Positions 8,255-16,083 of a stretch of 19,400 bases of DNA are shown one piece after another. The DNA comes from an uncultured Candidatus Melainabacteria bacterium (lineage in GTDB: Bacteria; Cyanobacteriota; Vampirovibrionia; Gastranaerophilales; Gastranaerophilaceae): assembly GCA_934757275.1 (NCBI GenBank), contig CAKVLN010000020.1:1-19400 (forward strand), given 5' to 3'. The position numbers and the translations under genes are program-made. Each line of letters opens with the position of its first letter. Positions within the stretch are counted from its first letter, which is position 1. Under the pieces are notes generated by a model that was not told the DNA's origin, did no database searches, and was given only the letters and a program-made list of their open reading frames with translations.

Positions 8255-8362
8255 TTACCATTTGTAATCGTGATTTTGTTTTGTGTATTTGTAAGCACAA
8301 AAACTAAAGAACACTAAAATACCTATAATTGCAGTTATATGAGATAGGGTTTGAATATTCAT
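8255..8362 (-). CDS. 35-aa single-pass membrane microprotein
   Basis: The peptide begins MNIQTLSHITAIIGILVFFS and ends NHDYKW. Residues 8-25 form one hydrophobic membrane helix, followed by a positively charged tail (YKYTKQNHDYK), which predicts the C-terminus on the cytoplasmic side. The ATG (8362) overlaps the TGA of the 80-aa gene in an ATGA junction, and GGAGGC lies 6 nt before it (8368-8373), so coupled translation is well supported. The family is not recognised. Size and layout recall small subunits of membrane complexes such as CcoQ- or CydX-type proteins, but no such complex is encoded here. Confidence 0.65.
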   Translation of the reverse strand: MNIQTLSHITAIIGILVFFSFCAYKYTKQNHDYKW

Positions 8363-8601
8363 TTTTTAGCCTCCAACTTCTTTAAAATTTTTAGAACTTC
8401 ATTTCTTCTTACAAAGTATGAATTTGCCATTACGATTGCAACTATTGTTCCAATCGTACCGATTAAATAATATGAGCTATTAGCATTTGGTGATACAAAC
8501 AAAAGTGCTGAACCTCCTAGCGTAGCACACGCCGTACCCCACAAGTGTGTCATCTCATTTCTTATACAACTAAGTTTTTCTGTCTCAAAAAAAATTTCCA
8601 T
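8359..8601 (-). CDS. Small two-helix membrane protein, unknown function
   Basis: This protein has 80 aa from the ATG at 8601, with GAGGG (8605-8609) just upstream. A longer reading from a TTG at 8619 is rejected because that codon overlaps the TATAAT promoter element. Two hydrophobic segments (about 20-37 and 45-64) are joined by a short polar loop SPNANSSYY, giving a membrane hairpin. The ends are charged, with a lysine-rich C-terminus (RRNEVLKILKKLEAKK). It does not match a family I can name. It is the first gene of a two-gene unit with the 35-aa microprotein. Confidence 0.75.
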   Translation of the reverse strand: MEIFFETEKLSCIRNEMTHLWGTACATLGGSALLFVSPNANSSYYLIGTIGTIVAIVMANSYFVRRNEVLKILKKLEAKK

Positions 8602-8618
8602 TTTCCCTCTTAAAACCA

Positions 8619-8627
8619 ATTATACCA
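8619..8627 (-). promoter_or_regulatory. Extended -10 promoter of the small membrane protein pair
   Basis: TGGTATAAT on the minus strand (8627-8619) is an extended -10 with a perfect TATAAT. Transcription would start near 8612, leaving a leader of only about 11 nt that still contains the GAGGG ribosome site. No good -35 is present, as is usual for extended -10 promoters. Confidence 0.6.
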
Positions 8628-8708
8628 CATTTTTACCAGAATTAATACTATTTATGTATGAGTTAAGAGTGCAAACATTATGCTAAACTTAGTTTAACAG
8701 GAGGAAAG

Positions 8709-9113
8709 ATGAAAAAAGTTTTATTACTTCTTGGATTATTGTTTGTATCAACGGCGTTTGCAGTAGAGCAACCAAAGCCAGCAAACCCAACACCACCAAT
8801 TACAGTTCCACAAAACATTATGTTTCAGAACTGTACCAAAATTTTTGCAGTAAACAAAGAAAAACTTTTTTATCTTACATTATCTTCACTTTCTGCAAAT
8901 AGATTCACTATTAACGAAGTTCAAACCACAAATGGTTACATCATATTTACAGTAAACAGAAACAAATATTTAGCGACAATTGCAAGCGTTGACAGTGCAA
9001 ATTCTATTCTAAAAATAACTCCTTGCAACAATGTTTACAACTTCCCTCCTGGGATTTTGCTAAACACGTTTAAATATATTGATTTGAATTTGAATACAGA
9101 AATTAAAACTTAG
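8709..9113 (+). CDS. Small secreted protein, unknown function
   Basis: The 134-aa protein has a clear signal peptide (MKKVLLLLGLLFVSTAFA, cleavage probably after residue 18), then a proline-rich stretch (EQPKPANPTPPITVP) and a small globular domain with two cysteines (in QNCTK and TPCNN) that could form a disulfide in the periplasm. The domain has a beta-rich pattern (GYIIFTVNRNKYLATIASV). AGGAGG at 8699-8704 lies 4 nt before the ATG, the strongest ribosome site in the window. It is transcribed divergently from the small membrane gene pair. The family is not recognised. Confidence 0.85.
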   Translation: MKKVLLLLGLLFVSTAFAVEQPKPANPTPPITVPQNIMFQNCTKIFAVNKEKLFYLTLSSLSANRFTINEVQTTNGYIIFTVNRNKYLATIASVDSANSILKITPCNNVYNFPPGILLNTFKYIDLNLNTEIKT

Positions 9114-9174
9114 AAAGGGCAAAAGTCAAAAGAGTGACACCAACCAAATGTTCTCCATAGAAAATAACTAATAC

Positions 9175-9199
9175 GAACTTATTCACTCATTCACTTATT
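9175..9199. repeat. Inverted repeat copy 2, directly upstream of the solute-binding protein gene
   Basis: GAACTTATTCACTCATTCAC and the following TTATT are the reverse complement of the block at 8091-8118, with one 8-bp deletion. The copy sits only 13 bp upstream of the lipoprotein start codon, in the place where a ribosome site or promoter would be expected. Confidence 0.55.
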
Positions 9200-9212
9200 G
9201 GCTTACAAAATT

Positions 9213-10424
9213 ATGAAAAAGCTTTTCGCATTATTAATAATAACATTATCAATTCTAGGCTTAACCGCTTGCTCTATTCGCAAAGAAAACGAGCAGAAGG
9301 TGGTAACGCTTTGGACACTGCAAATGGGTGATTTTTCTGATTATATGTACAAAATAATTCGCTCTTACGAAAAAGACCACCCGAACATACAAATAAAATG
9401 GGTTGATGTCCCTTTTTCAGAAGGCGAAAAACGCACACTAGCTGCAGTTATGACAGACAATCCGCCTGATTTAATCAATCTTAACCCAGATTTTTCTGCA
9501 TTGCTTGCTCAAAAGGGTACACTAGAAGAAATCGACGAAACCTCGCTTGCTAACTTTAATCAAGAGATTGTAAATGCTTTAAAATACAACGACAAAATTT
9601 ATTCAATACCGTGGTATGCAACAAGTGCAATTACAATCTATAACAAAGATTTGTTTGAGAAATCTGGTATAATTAGACTTCCAAAAACTTACAAAGAACT
9701 TGCTACAATTTCTGAAAAAGTGAAAGAAAACACAGGTGCTTACGCATACTTGCCAACAATTACAGAAAACGACACAATGGTTAAAATACTGAATAAATAC
9801 GGAATTTCAGAGGCTGAAGATTATCCGCAAGCACAAAAAGTTTTTGAAATGTTTAAACAACTTTATGAAAAGAACTTAATTCCGCCAGAAAGCATAACTT
9901 TTACACATAGAGAAGCTTTAGAACAATATATGGCTGGTAAAATTGTATTTTTTCAAGGTGGTGCAAACTTCTTGACTATGGTAAAAGAAAATGCTCCATC
10001 AATATTTGAGCAAACAGATGTAACAGAACAAATCAAAGGCCCCGTTGGTCAAAATGATTTTTCAGTGATGAATTTTGTTATTCCAATAAGAGCTAAACAC
10101 AAAAAAGAAGCACTTGATTTTTGCCTATATTTAACAAATGAAACCAATCAACTTGAACTTGCTAAAATGACAAACGTTATTGCGACAAATTCTAACGCTC
10201 TTAAAAATAGTTTCTATAATGACAATTCGACTTTAGAAGCCAAAGCTCGCTCAATTAGTGCAAAACAAATAAACAGAATAACTCCACAATTAAAACAAAA
10301 ACGTGGTCAAAAAGAAATCAACACACTTGTTAACACGGCTGTTCAATCAGCTTTGTTGAACAAAGATTCTATTGAGAATATTTTGAACAAGCTATCTAAA
10401 GATATCGGAAGTTTGGAAGAATAA
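9213..10424 (+). CDS. ABC transporter extracellular solute-binding lipoprotein (family 1, sugar type)
   Basis: The 403-aa protein has a lipoprotein signal peptide ending in a LTAC lipobox (lipidated Cys20). The body fits the family-1 solute-binding fold: a first strand KVVTLWTL, IIRSYEKDHPNIQIKWVDVP, then NPPDLINLNPDF and IYSIPWYATSAITIYNKDLFEKSGI, where tryptophan and tyrosine usually line the sugar site. It would bind a sugar or related solute outside the inner membrane and pass it to an ABC permease. No permease or ATPase gene is nearby, so its partners must be elsewhere. The ATG at 9213 is preferred over a TTG at 9198 because it begins the signal peptide, although no Shine-Dalgarno is visible. 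It converges on the yqeG gene with a 14-bp gap. Confidence 0.88.
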   Translation: MKKLFALLIITLSILGLTACSIRKENEQKVVTLWTLQMGDFSDYMYKIIRSYEKDHPNIQIKWVDVPFSEGEKRTLAAVMTDNPPDLINLNPDFSALLAQKGTLEEIDETSLANFNQEIVNALKYNDKIYSIPWYATSAITIYNKDLFEKSGIIRLPKTYKELATISEKVKENTGAYAYLPTITENDTMVKILNKYGISEAEDYPQAQKVFEMFKQLYEKNLIPPESITFTHREALEQYMAGKIVFFQGGANFLTMVKENAPSIFEQTDVTEQIKGPVGQNDFSVMNFVIPIRAKHKKEALDFCLYLTNETNQLELAKMTNVIATNSNALKNSFYNDNSTLEAKARSISAKQINRITPQLKQKRGQKEINTLVNTAVQSALLNKDSIENILNKLSKDIGSLEE

Positions 10425-10438
10425 ATCAAGCCAAAAAC

Positions 10439-10915
10439 TTATCTTCTAATCGTACTTCTTTCCAATGCTCTTACAAATTTCGTTGGCAAATTTTCTTTTG
10501 GGTTAATAGAGCCGACAAGAATTGTTTTACAACCTAACAATTTGCCTGCTAAAATATCCGTCAACGGTCTATCACCAACCATTACAGAAGCTTTTGGGTC
10601 TATTTCAACCGATTTCAAATATTCACCCATAACTTTTGGGTTTGGTTTATTTGCCTTACCAATAACTCTGCAAGGCGCAATTTTAGAGGCATTTTCAATA
10701 TACTCGTCGTTCTTATTATTTGAAATTATTGCAACCTCAAAATCCTTCAAAAAAGAATTGAACCATTCAACAGTTTCTGGTAAAAAATCAGCCGATTTAG
10801 ACACCATAACAGTGCTATCCAAATCAAACATAATACATTTTATGCCTTGTTGTTTAAGTTCTTCAAAGTTTATTTCGTAAATATTTTTCAAATTATAATC
10901 TGGTTTTAATAGCAT
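10439..10915 (-). CDS. yqeG: YqeG-family HAD-superfamily (subfamily IIIA) phosphatase
   Basis: The 158-aa protein shows HAD motif I FDLDST (nucleophile D31, acid D33), motif II ISNN (S65), the motif III lysine in KANKPNPK, and motif IV GDRPLTD (D115, D120), with a small cap-less core typical of YqeG-type enzymes. The predicted activity is Mg-dependent phosphate-ester hydrolysis in the cytoplasm; the physiological substrate is not known. AGGA and AGAGA lie just upstream of the ATG. It follows the U32 gene by 64 bp on the same strand and may share its transcript. Confidence 0.9.
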   Translation of the reverse strand: MLLKPDYNLKNIYEINFEELKQQGIKCIMFDLDSTVMVSKSADFLPETVEWFNSFLKDFEVAIISNNKNDEYIENASKIAPCRVIGKANKPNPKVMGEYLKSVEIDPKASVMVGDRPLTDILAGKLLGCKTILVGSINPKENLPTKFVRALERSTIRR

Positions 10916-10979
10916 TCTCTTTTCCTACTTTTAGATTTTACCAAGCGCTACATGACTGATATAATCAAGTTTTCCTGAA

Positions 10980-12212
10980 TTATCTTTTTATTCCAACGGT
11001 TCTTGCCAACGCAAACTCGACATCTTCTGGAGCTTTTGTCAATTTTACTAAAAGCTCATCATTAGTATTAGCAAGTTCTAATTTTTCGCCTTTTGTATTC
11101 TTGATTTCAGTCACTTGAGTTACAAATTTCTCAGTTGGCGAAATCACTTCAATATCTTCATTTTTGTTGAATTTATTCTTTGTTTTAATTTTGTAATAAT
11201 CGCCTTCCTTGCCCCAAAATTCGCACAAGAAATCAGCTCCAGCCAAACCTTTTGAGATGTCGTAGCTATAGCCGTCTTTTGGATAACCTTCACCCAAATA
11301 GAACCCCGTTGTATAGCCTCTGTTACCCACCTTTAGAAGTTCGTCATAATAAGGTTGCATATCAGCATTTGGATTAGCAAGAACAGTGTCAATTGCCTCT
11401 CTATAAGCTTTTGCAACGGCTGAAACATAATAAAGACTCTTAGTTCTACCTTCCACCTTAAAGGAATCGATACCAGCCTCAATCATTTCCTTCAAATGTT
11501 TTACTAAACATAAGTCTTTTGTGCTTAATATGTGCGTACCTTTTTCGTTCTCTTCAATTTCATAATATTGCCCTGGACGAGTTTCTTCTACAAGTTTATA
11601 ACTCCACCTGCAAGGTTGAGAACAGTTACCAGAATTAGCCTTTCTTTCGCCATTTGTCATATAATCGCTTAGCAAACATCTTCCAGAGAAAGAAACACAC
11701 TGCGCACCGTGAATAAAGCATTCAAGCTCCATTTCTGGCACTTTTTGCTTAATTTCTGCAACATCTTGTATTGGGAGTTCTCTCGCCAAAATTGCACGAG
11801 TAGCACCCATATCTTGCCAAAAACGAACAGCCTCATAGTTTAAAATATTTGCCTGCGTACTAACGTGGATATCAGTATTTGGCATATATTTTTTTGCAAG
11901 ACGCATAATTCCAACATCACTTATAATCAACGCATCTGGTTTTGACTCAGCAATTACGTCCATTGCTTTTTCAAGAGCTTTAATATCGCTATTAAACCCA
12001 AATATGTTAAGCGTCAAATAAGCCTTTGCACCCATTTGTTGAGCGGTTGAAATTGCAGTTTTCAAATTGTCAAGCGTAATTAATTCGCCTTTTCTCATTG
12101 CTCTCAAGCTAAAATCTACAACACCTAAATACACAGCGTCTGCGCCATATTTAATTGCATACTTTAATTTTTCTACATTGCCTGCTGGCATTAATAATTC
12201 TGGTCTATTCAT
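10980..12212 (-). CDS. trhP: U32 family (TrhP/YegQ-like) tRNA hydroxylation protein
   Basis: The 410-aa protein begins with the U32 start ELLMPAGNVEKLKYAIKYGADAVYLG and has HVSTQANILN (116-125). ECFIHGAQCVSFSGRCLLSDYM follows with GNCSQPCRWSY; Cys165 or 172, 179, 197 and 201 are the likely iron-sulfur ligands. STKDLCLVKHLKEMIEAG and SFKVEGRTKS are typical of the YegQ/TrhP branch, which helps hydroxylate U34 of tRNAs; the related RlhA branch acts on 23S rRNA. The older label is collagenase-like peptidase. Length is close to E. coli TrhP (about 450). No clear Shine-Dalgarno precedes the ATG. The branch assignment rests on motif memory and is less certain than the family. Confidence 0.85.
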   Translation of the reverse strand: MNRPELLMPAGNVEKLKYAIKYGADAVYLGVVDFSLRAMRKGELITLDNLKTAISTAQQMGAKAYLTLNIFGFNSDIKALEKAMDVIAESKPDALIISDVGIMRLAKKYMPNTDIHVSTQANILNYEAVRFWQDMGATRAILARELPIQDVAEIKQKVPEMELECFIHGAQCVSFSGRCLLSDYMTNGERKANSGNCSQPCRWSYKLVEETRPGQYYEIEENEKGTHILSTKDLCLVKHLKEMIEAGIDSFKVEGRTKSLYYVSAVAKAYREAIDTVLANPNADMQPYYDELLKVGNRGYTTGFYLGEGYPKDGYSYDISKGLAGADFLCEFWGKEGDYYKIKTKNKFNKNEDIEVISPTEKFVTQVTEIKNTKGEKLELANTNDELLVKLTKAPEDVEFALARTVGIKR

Positions 12213-12296
12213 ATTGAGATTTTAACACAGAAAAAATTTATTGTTAAACCTTAACTTTTAGAGAAAGAAAAATGTTATTAAATTTTGCCGCCTTGC

Positions 12297-12325
12297 TTGA
12301 CTTGAGCATTTTCTCGTTATATCAT
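12297..12325 (+). promoter_or_regulatory. Sigma-70 promoter of the large unknown gene
   Basis: TTGACT (12297-12302) and TATCAT (12320-12325) are 17 bp apart, each differing from consensus at one position. Transcription would begin near 12332, giving a leader of about 30 nt. It lies in the divergent gap between the U32 gene and the 779-aa gene. Confidence 0.65.
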
Positions 12326-12360
12326 CAAAAGGCACTAGCAATATCCCAACAGAAAAGGAA

Positions 12361-14700
12361 ATGAGTATCGTGAGAATAGCAAAAATTAGTGGCGTTGCAA
12401 CTAGTTATCAAAATATTGGCAACATAAAAAAACATAATTCAAATGAAAATATTAACCAACCTCAAACAAACCCAATCGAAAATTCTTACAAAGATTTTAA
12501 TATAAATTTTAGAGGCAGAACTCCTGAAAACTTTTACGAGCAGGAATATAACGTTAATCACATGCCGCAAGAAATGAAAAAATACTTGAACACGGATTAT
12601 AAAACAAGAAAACATATTCCGCCTGAACAGATTATGAACGAAGTGTTCAAATACATTCCAATGGCTGAAAAAGTTGAAGACGTTAAAGAACTTTATCCAG
12701 ACGAAGAATTGTTCTCAAACCTTCATGGCGCAAGTTTGAAGAATAGAACAGGCATACTTTCAGACATAAAACTTGCAAAAGAACTTGATAACGCACCTTT
12801 ATTAAAAGAGCAAAATCTTGATTTCGGTGTTTATCTTCTTAAAAAAATCTATGTAGAAGGTAAGACTATTCGTGAAATCAATAAAGATTTTTACGAAAAA
12901 GATATGAACCCAGCATACAAAGGTATTGTCACCCAGCCAATTAATTACAGCACAACCTCTGCTTATGGTATAAGATATCCAAAACAAGATTTTTGGAACT
13001 CTTTTATTGCAACTAGAGAAGAATACAAAAAATTCTTTGTTGAAAATATGCCTAAACTAGAAAAGAAAATTGGCAGCAACAATACGTCTTCTGCTCACAA
13101 CACAAGCCACACAACAAACACTACAAACGAAGTTAAGGCAAAAGAGCCTGCAAAAAGAAAATACAAAATTCAAAGTTACAAAAAACGTGCGTTGAAAGAT
13201 GATATCAAAAATGCAAAAGGCGATAAGGCTGCGATTGAAAAAGCCGTTATCAGACGCTTTACAAAAGACGACCCAGAAGCGTCATTTATTGTAAAATATT
13301 TAAGCCCAATAATGATTGTATCAGCAGACAGAGTTCACCTTTCAGAAGAAATGAAAGACTTTGCACATTCTGACAAAGTTCAAAATCAGACAGATTTGTT
13401 CAAGAGATTTTGGAAAGCAAACCCATTTTTGTTAGAACAATATTCAACTGCGATAACTGATACAATAGAACTTTTTGAAGAAGTTTACGGTGCTGGCGGT
13501 AATTTAGGCATCAACAATGAGTTTAAGATTGTTGACAAAAACACTGAAAACAAAAAAATTATTGACTTTGTGCCAGAAGAATTTAAACAACTTCTTGATT
13601 TTGCGCAAGGAATTATTCCAGCGAGAAATGCTAAATATGAAGCACACGATAAACTTCAAGAACAGTGGAACAAACACTTTATAGAAAGATATGGCGAAGT
13701 TAAAGAGGAAATTACACCTAAAAATATTGCACCAAAAAACGAAACTCCGCAAAATGTAGCTCCAAAAGAAATTCCGCAAGATAAAAATGATAAGAGAATA
13801 ATTATATCACTGGAAGGCGTTGATGGACAACCAGTCAAAGCAAGAGTTGATTTGGAAGAAGGCGTTAAAGATTATTTAACCTCAAATACGCCAGCAGCAG
13901 CTCCTAATAGATATAAAAATTTGTACCTAAGAGAATGTTTAAATAATTCGCTTTGCAACGATATGTTCAAAGTTAGCATATCTCTAAGAAGTATTAGAGA
14001 TAGATTAAAAGAAGGTCAAATTTTGTCAGACGAAGAAATTCAAAAGACTTTGTACTTGATTAACAATGATTTTTACAAGAAACATTCAAACGAAGTTGAA
14101 GCTTCTGATTTTGCAGTTTCTGAAACTTATGCAGATAATGAGAACGCATACAAAATTTATCGTTTCTTATTTGGTAATGCAACAAAAGCCGATAAAGAAT
14201 ATTACGCAAACAAGGTTTTTGATGAAAATAAAAATGCAAACGAACTTCAAAAAAATATTGACACTTTGTATGACAAATATTCAAAACCAGTCACTGCGCC
14301 AGAAGCTCAAAAAATCTCAATCTTGCTAACGGATTATATCAGCAAATTGTCTAACAAAGACGCTACTTCAATACATTCGGTATTGGCTGGCGAACCTTTG
14401 ATTACAGATTTTATTGAGATTGCAAGACGCTATATGAATGAAGGCAAAGACAACAGAAAAATGTTCAAAAATATTTTGTCAAAAATGGTAAACTTGCATA
14501 ACGGTACAAAAGCTGTATTGAACAACGACAAAGGCGAAAATATCAAGAAATCAAGAATTGAAGCCGCTCTACTAGTTTCCGTAAGAGCATTATTCGATAG
14601 AGATAATAATTTCGCACAAAGCCTTAGTGACGAAGAAAAACTTACGTTGATGGACTTGTTGGACAAACTAAAATACGCAAGAAAATTTAAACAAATCTAA
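12361..14700 (+). CDS. Large unrecognised cytoplasmic protein with modular linkers
   Basis: This protein has 779 aa and is not recognised. No signal peptide or membrane segment is seen. An N-terminal region with INFRGRTPENFYEQEYN (about 48-64) leads into a folded domain (to ~235) with YLLKKIYVEGKTIREINKDF and SAYGIRYPKQDFWNSFIATR. A Ser/Thr/Asn-rich linker (about 239-256) follows, then a basic domain (~262-445), a second linker built of PKN/PQN/PKE repeats (~457-475), and a helical C-terminal domain to the end. The domains look mostly alpha-helical and lysine-rich. The start is ambiguous: AAGGA is only 1 nt from the ATG but 10 nt from a GTG at 12370, which would give a 776-aa protein. The stop lies 14 bp inside the convergent DUF4127 gene. 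Confidence 0.85.
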   Translation: MSIVRIAKISGVATSYQNIGNIKKHNSNENINQPQTNPIENSYKDFNINFRGRTPENFYEQEYNVNHMPQEMKKYLNTDYKTRKHIPPEQIMNEVFKYIPMAEKVEDVKELYPDEELFSNLHGASLKNRTGILSDIKLAKELDNAPLLKEQNLDFGVYLLKKIYVEGKTIREINKDFYEKDMNPAYKGIVTQPINYSTTSAYGIRYPKQDFWNSFIATREEYKKFFVENMPKLEKKIGSNNTSSAHNTSHTTNTTNEVKAKEPAKRKYKIQSYKKRALKDDIKNAKGDKAAIEKAVIRRFTKDDPEASFIVKYLSPIMIVSADRVHLSEEMKDFAHSDKVQNQTDLFKRFWKANPFLLEQYSTAITDTIELFEEVYGAGGNLGINNEFKIVDKNTENKKIIDFVPEEFKQLLDFAQGIIPARNAKYEAHDKLQEQWNKHFIERYGEVKEEITPKNIAPKNETPQNVAPKEIPQDKNDKRIIISLEGVDGQPVKARVDLEEGVKDYLTSNTPAAAPNRYKNLYLRECLNNSLCNDMFKVSISLRSIRDRLKEGQILSDEEIQKTLYLINNDFYKKHSNEVEASDFAVSETYADNENAYKIYRFLFGNATKADKEYYANKVFDENKNANELQKNIDTLYDKYSKPVTAPEAQKISILLTDYISKLSNKDATSIHSVLAGEPLITDFIEIARRYMNEGKDNRKMFKNILSKMVNLHNGTKAVLNNDKGENIKKSRIEAALLVSVRALFDRDNNFAQSLSDEEKLTLMDLLDKLKYARKFKQI

Positions 14701-16009
14701 CTTCGACTTCAAATTTTCTCTTCCAAGGATAAGTGTAATCAAGCTTGGAAGGCGCAAGCTTTAACACGTTATTAAGTCTTGTTTCATAAGGTTGCATCAA
14801 ATTACGTATATCAATTGGTTTCTCAATTTGCGTTCTAACATTTGCTTGATACGCCCAATCATCAAGAAATCTAACCAATTCAAGTTTTGCAAAAGCTTGT
14901 GAATTATATTGTTTTGCCTGCCATTTAACCTTCATAGCGCAAAGCAAACTGCCGAGAGTGTTTGCGCTTGTATTCCAGCCAGCATAACCATAGAAGTTTT
15001 CTAAATCAATTTTTTCTAATAATTGCTTTACAAAAGCGTTATCTGCACCGTTTGCAAATCTCACATCAGCAACTGCAAAAGGTTTATCAGGCAGAAGTAA
15101 TTTACCATCAAATGGCTCAGTATCCCAACCCATCACAAGTTCACCTTGCTTATTTCTAAAATTATTCACAATTAGGACGATGTCCGCATCGTCTGGAGAA
15201 GAAACCTCAAACCCTGCAAGCTCCAATTGACCCAATACCGATTTTTCGATTGATACGTCCTCATAGTTTGAAATCAAGTTTTTGCAATCAGGCTCTAAAA
15301 ACTCTGGAAAAACTTTTATTTTTTTATCAATAGAGCGAGCAAGCAGAGAAAGTGGAATTTCGTCAGCACCTGTTTTTGTTTTACCACCTAGTTTTTCAAG
15401 TTCTTTTGCCTCTTCTACATTAAAACCTTTTTCTGCGCAATCATCTTTTGAAAAGATTAATGTATCAAACAAACCCTCTTTTTGCCAAGCTAAATAAATT
15501 TTATTGACTTCAAAATTGCGCTTTCTTGTCGCTAAATAGTCATCAAGAATTTCATCTGGAATGTCAGCTTTATTCACTCCGCCAGAGAATGAATATTCAA
15601 AAATCTTTTTTCCGAATTTTGACCAATATTCTTTTTCTTCTTCGTTGTAATTATTGTTTGAAATGCGCATTATGCTTGAAAAAGCGTAAACTTTTTTATT
15701 CCTCAAAAGAGGTTTAATTCTTGCGAGCCTTTCTTTAAGCTCCTCTAAGGTTTCAGTAGAGCGTCTAGAGGGTATCAAACCGCCATACACAAGCGTATCT
15801 AAAGACAAAATCAAGCTATCAACTTTTGGTAAATTTTCTAGCCACGAAATCAGATTTTCAATATCTGCAGTTTTTGTTAAGTCACCCAAAAACTCTCTAG
15901 GTGGAAGAAAAAACTCAATGCTCTCATCTATTTGAGCTATATATTTTGCTAACGTATAGCAAACAGGACGGTTATCAATTGGTAAAAAAGCTATCTTCAT
16001 AGAGTACAT
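14687..16009 (-). CDS. DUF4127 family protein
   Basis: The 440-aa protein (437 if ATG 16000 is used) shows the DUF4127 hallmarks at the N-terminus: KIAFLPIDNRPVCYTL, PPREFLGDLT, and SLILSLDTLVYGGLIPSRR. Further stretches YAFSSIMRISNNNYNEEE and YGYAGWNTSANTLGSLL are also typical of the family. No enzyme activity is established for it; the conserved acidic and arginine residues suggest a hydrolase-like or sugar-active fold, which is inference. No signal peptide, so cytoplasmic. The first ATG is preceded by no ribosome site; a TATTAT element overlaps it, which favours ATG 16000 and a leaderless mRNA. It converges with the 779-aa gene, overlapping it by 14 bp. Confidence 0.85.
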   Translation of the reverse strand: MYSMKIAFLPIDNRPVCYTLAKYIAQIDESIEFFLPPREFLGDLTKTADIENLISWLENLPKVDSLILSLDTLVYGGLIPSRRSTETLEELKERLARIKPLLRNKKVYAFSSIMRISNNNYNEEEKEYWSKFGKKIFEYSFSGGVNKADIPDEILDDYLATRKRNFEVNKIYLAWQKEGLFDTLIFSKDDCAEKGFNVEEAKELEKLGGKTKTGADEIPLSLLARSIDKKIKVFPEFLEPDCKNLISNYEDVSIEKSVLGQLELAGFEVSSPDDADIVLIVNNFRNKQGELVMGWDTEPFDGKLLLPDKPFAVADVRFANGADNAFVKQLLEKIDLENFYGYAGWNTSANTLGSLLCAMKVKWQAKQYNSQAFAKLELVRFLDDWAYQANVRTQIEKPIDIRNLMQPYETRLNNVLKLAPSKLDYTYPWKRKFEVEVRFV

Positions 16010-16025
16010 AATACAACGATTTAGG

Positions 16026-16057
16026 CAAAAAAGAAAGGGAATGTATCAAACATTCCC
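16026..16057 (-). terminator. Rho-independent terminator of the AMIN-domain gene
   Basis: Read on the minus strand, a perfect 8-bp stem GGGAATGT (16057-16050) and ACATTCCC (16044-16037) with a 5-nt loop is followed by TTTCTTTTTT (16036-16027). It lies 26 bp after the stop of the AMIN-domain gene and upstream of the DUF4127 gene, so it separates the two transcripts. Confidence 0.85.
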
Positions 16058-16083
16058 CCAAATCTCTCTCTTCTTATCTCTTC

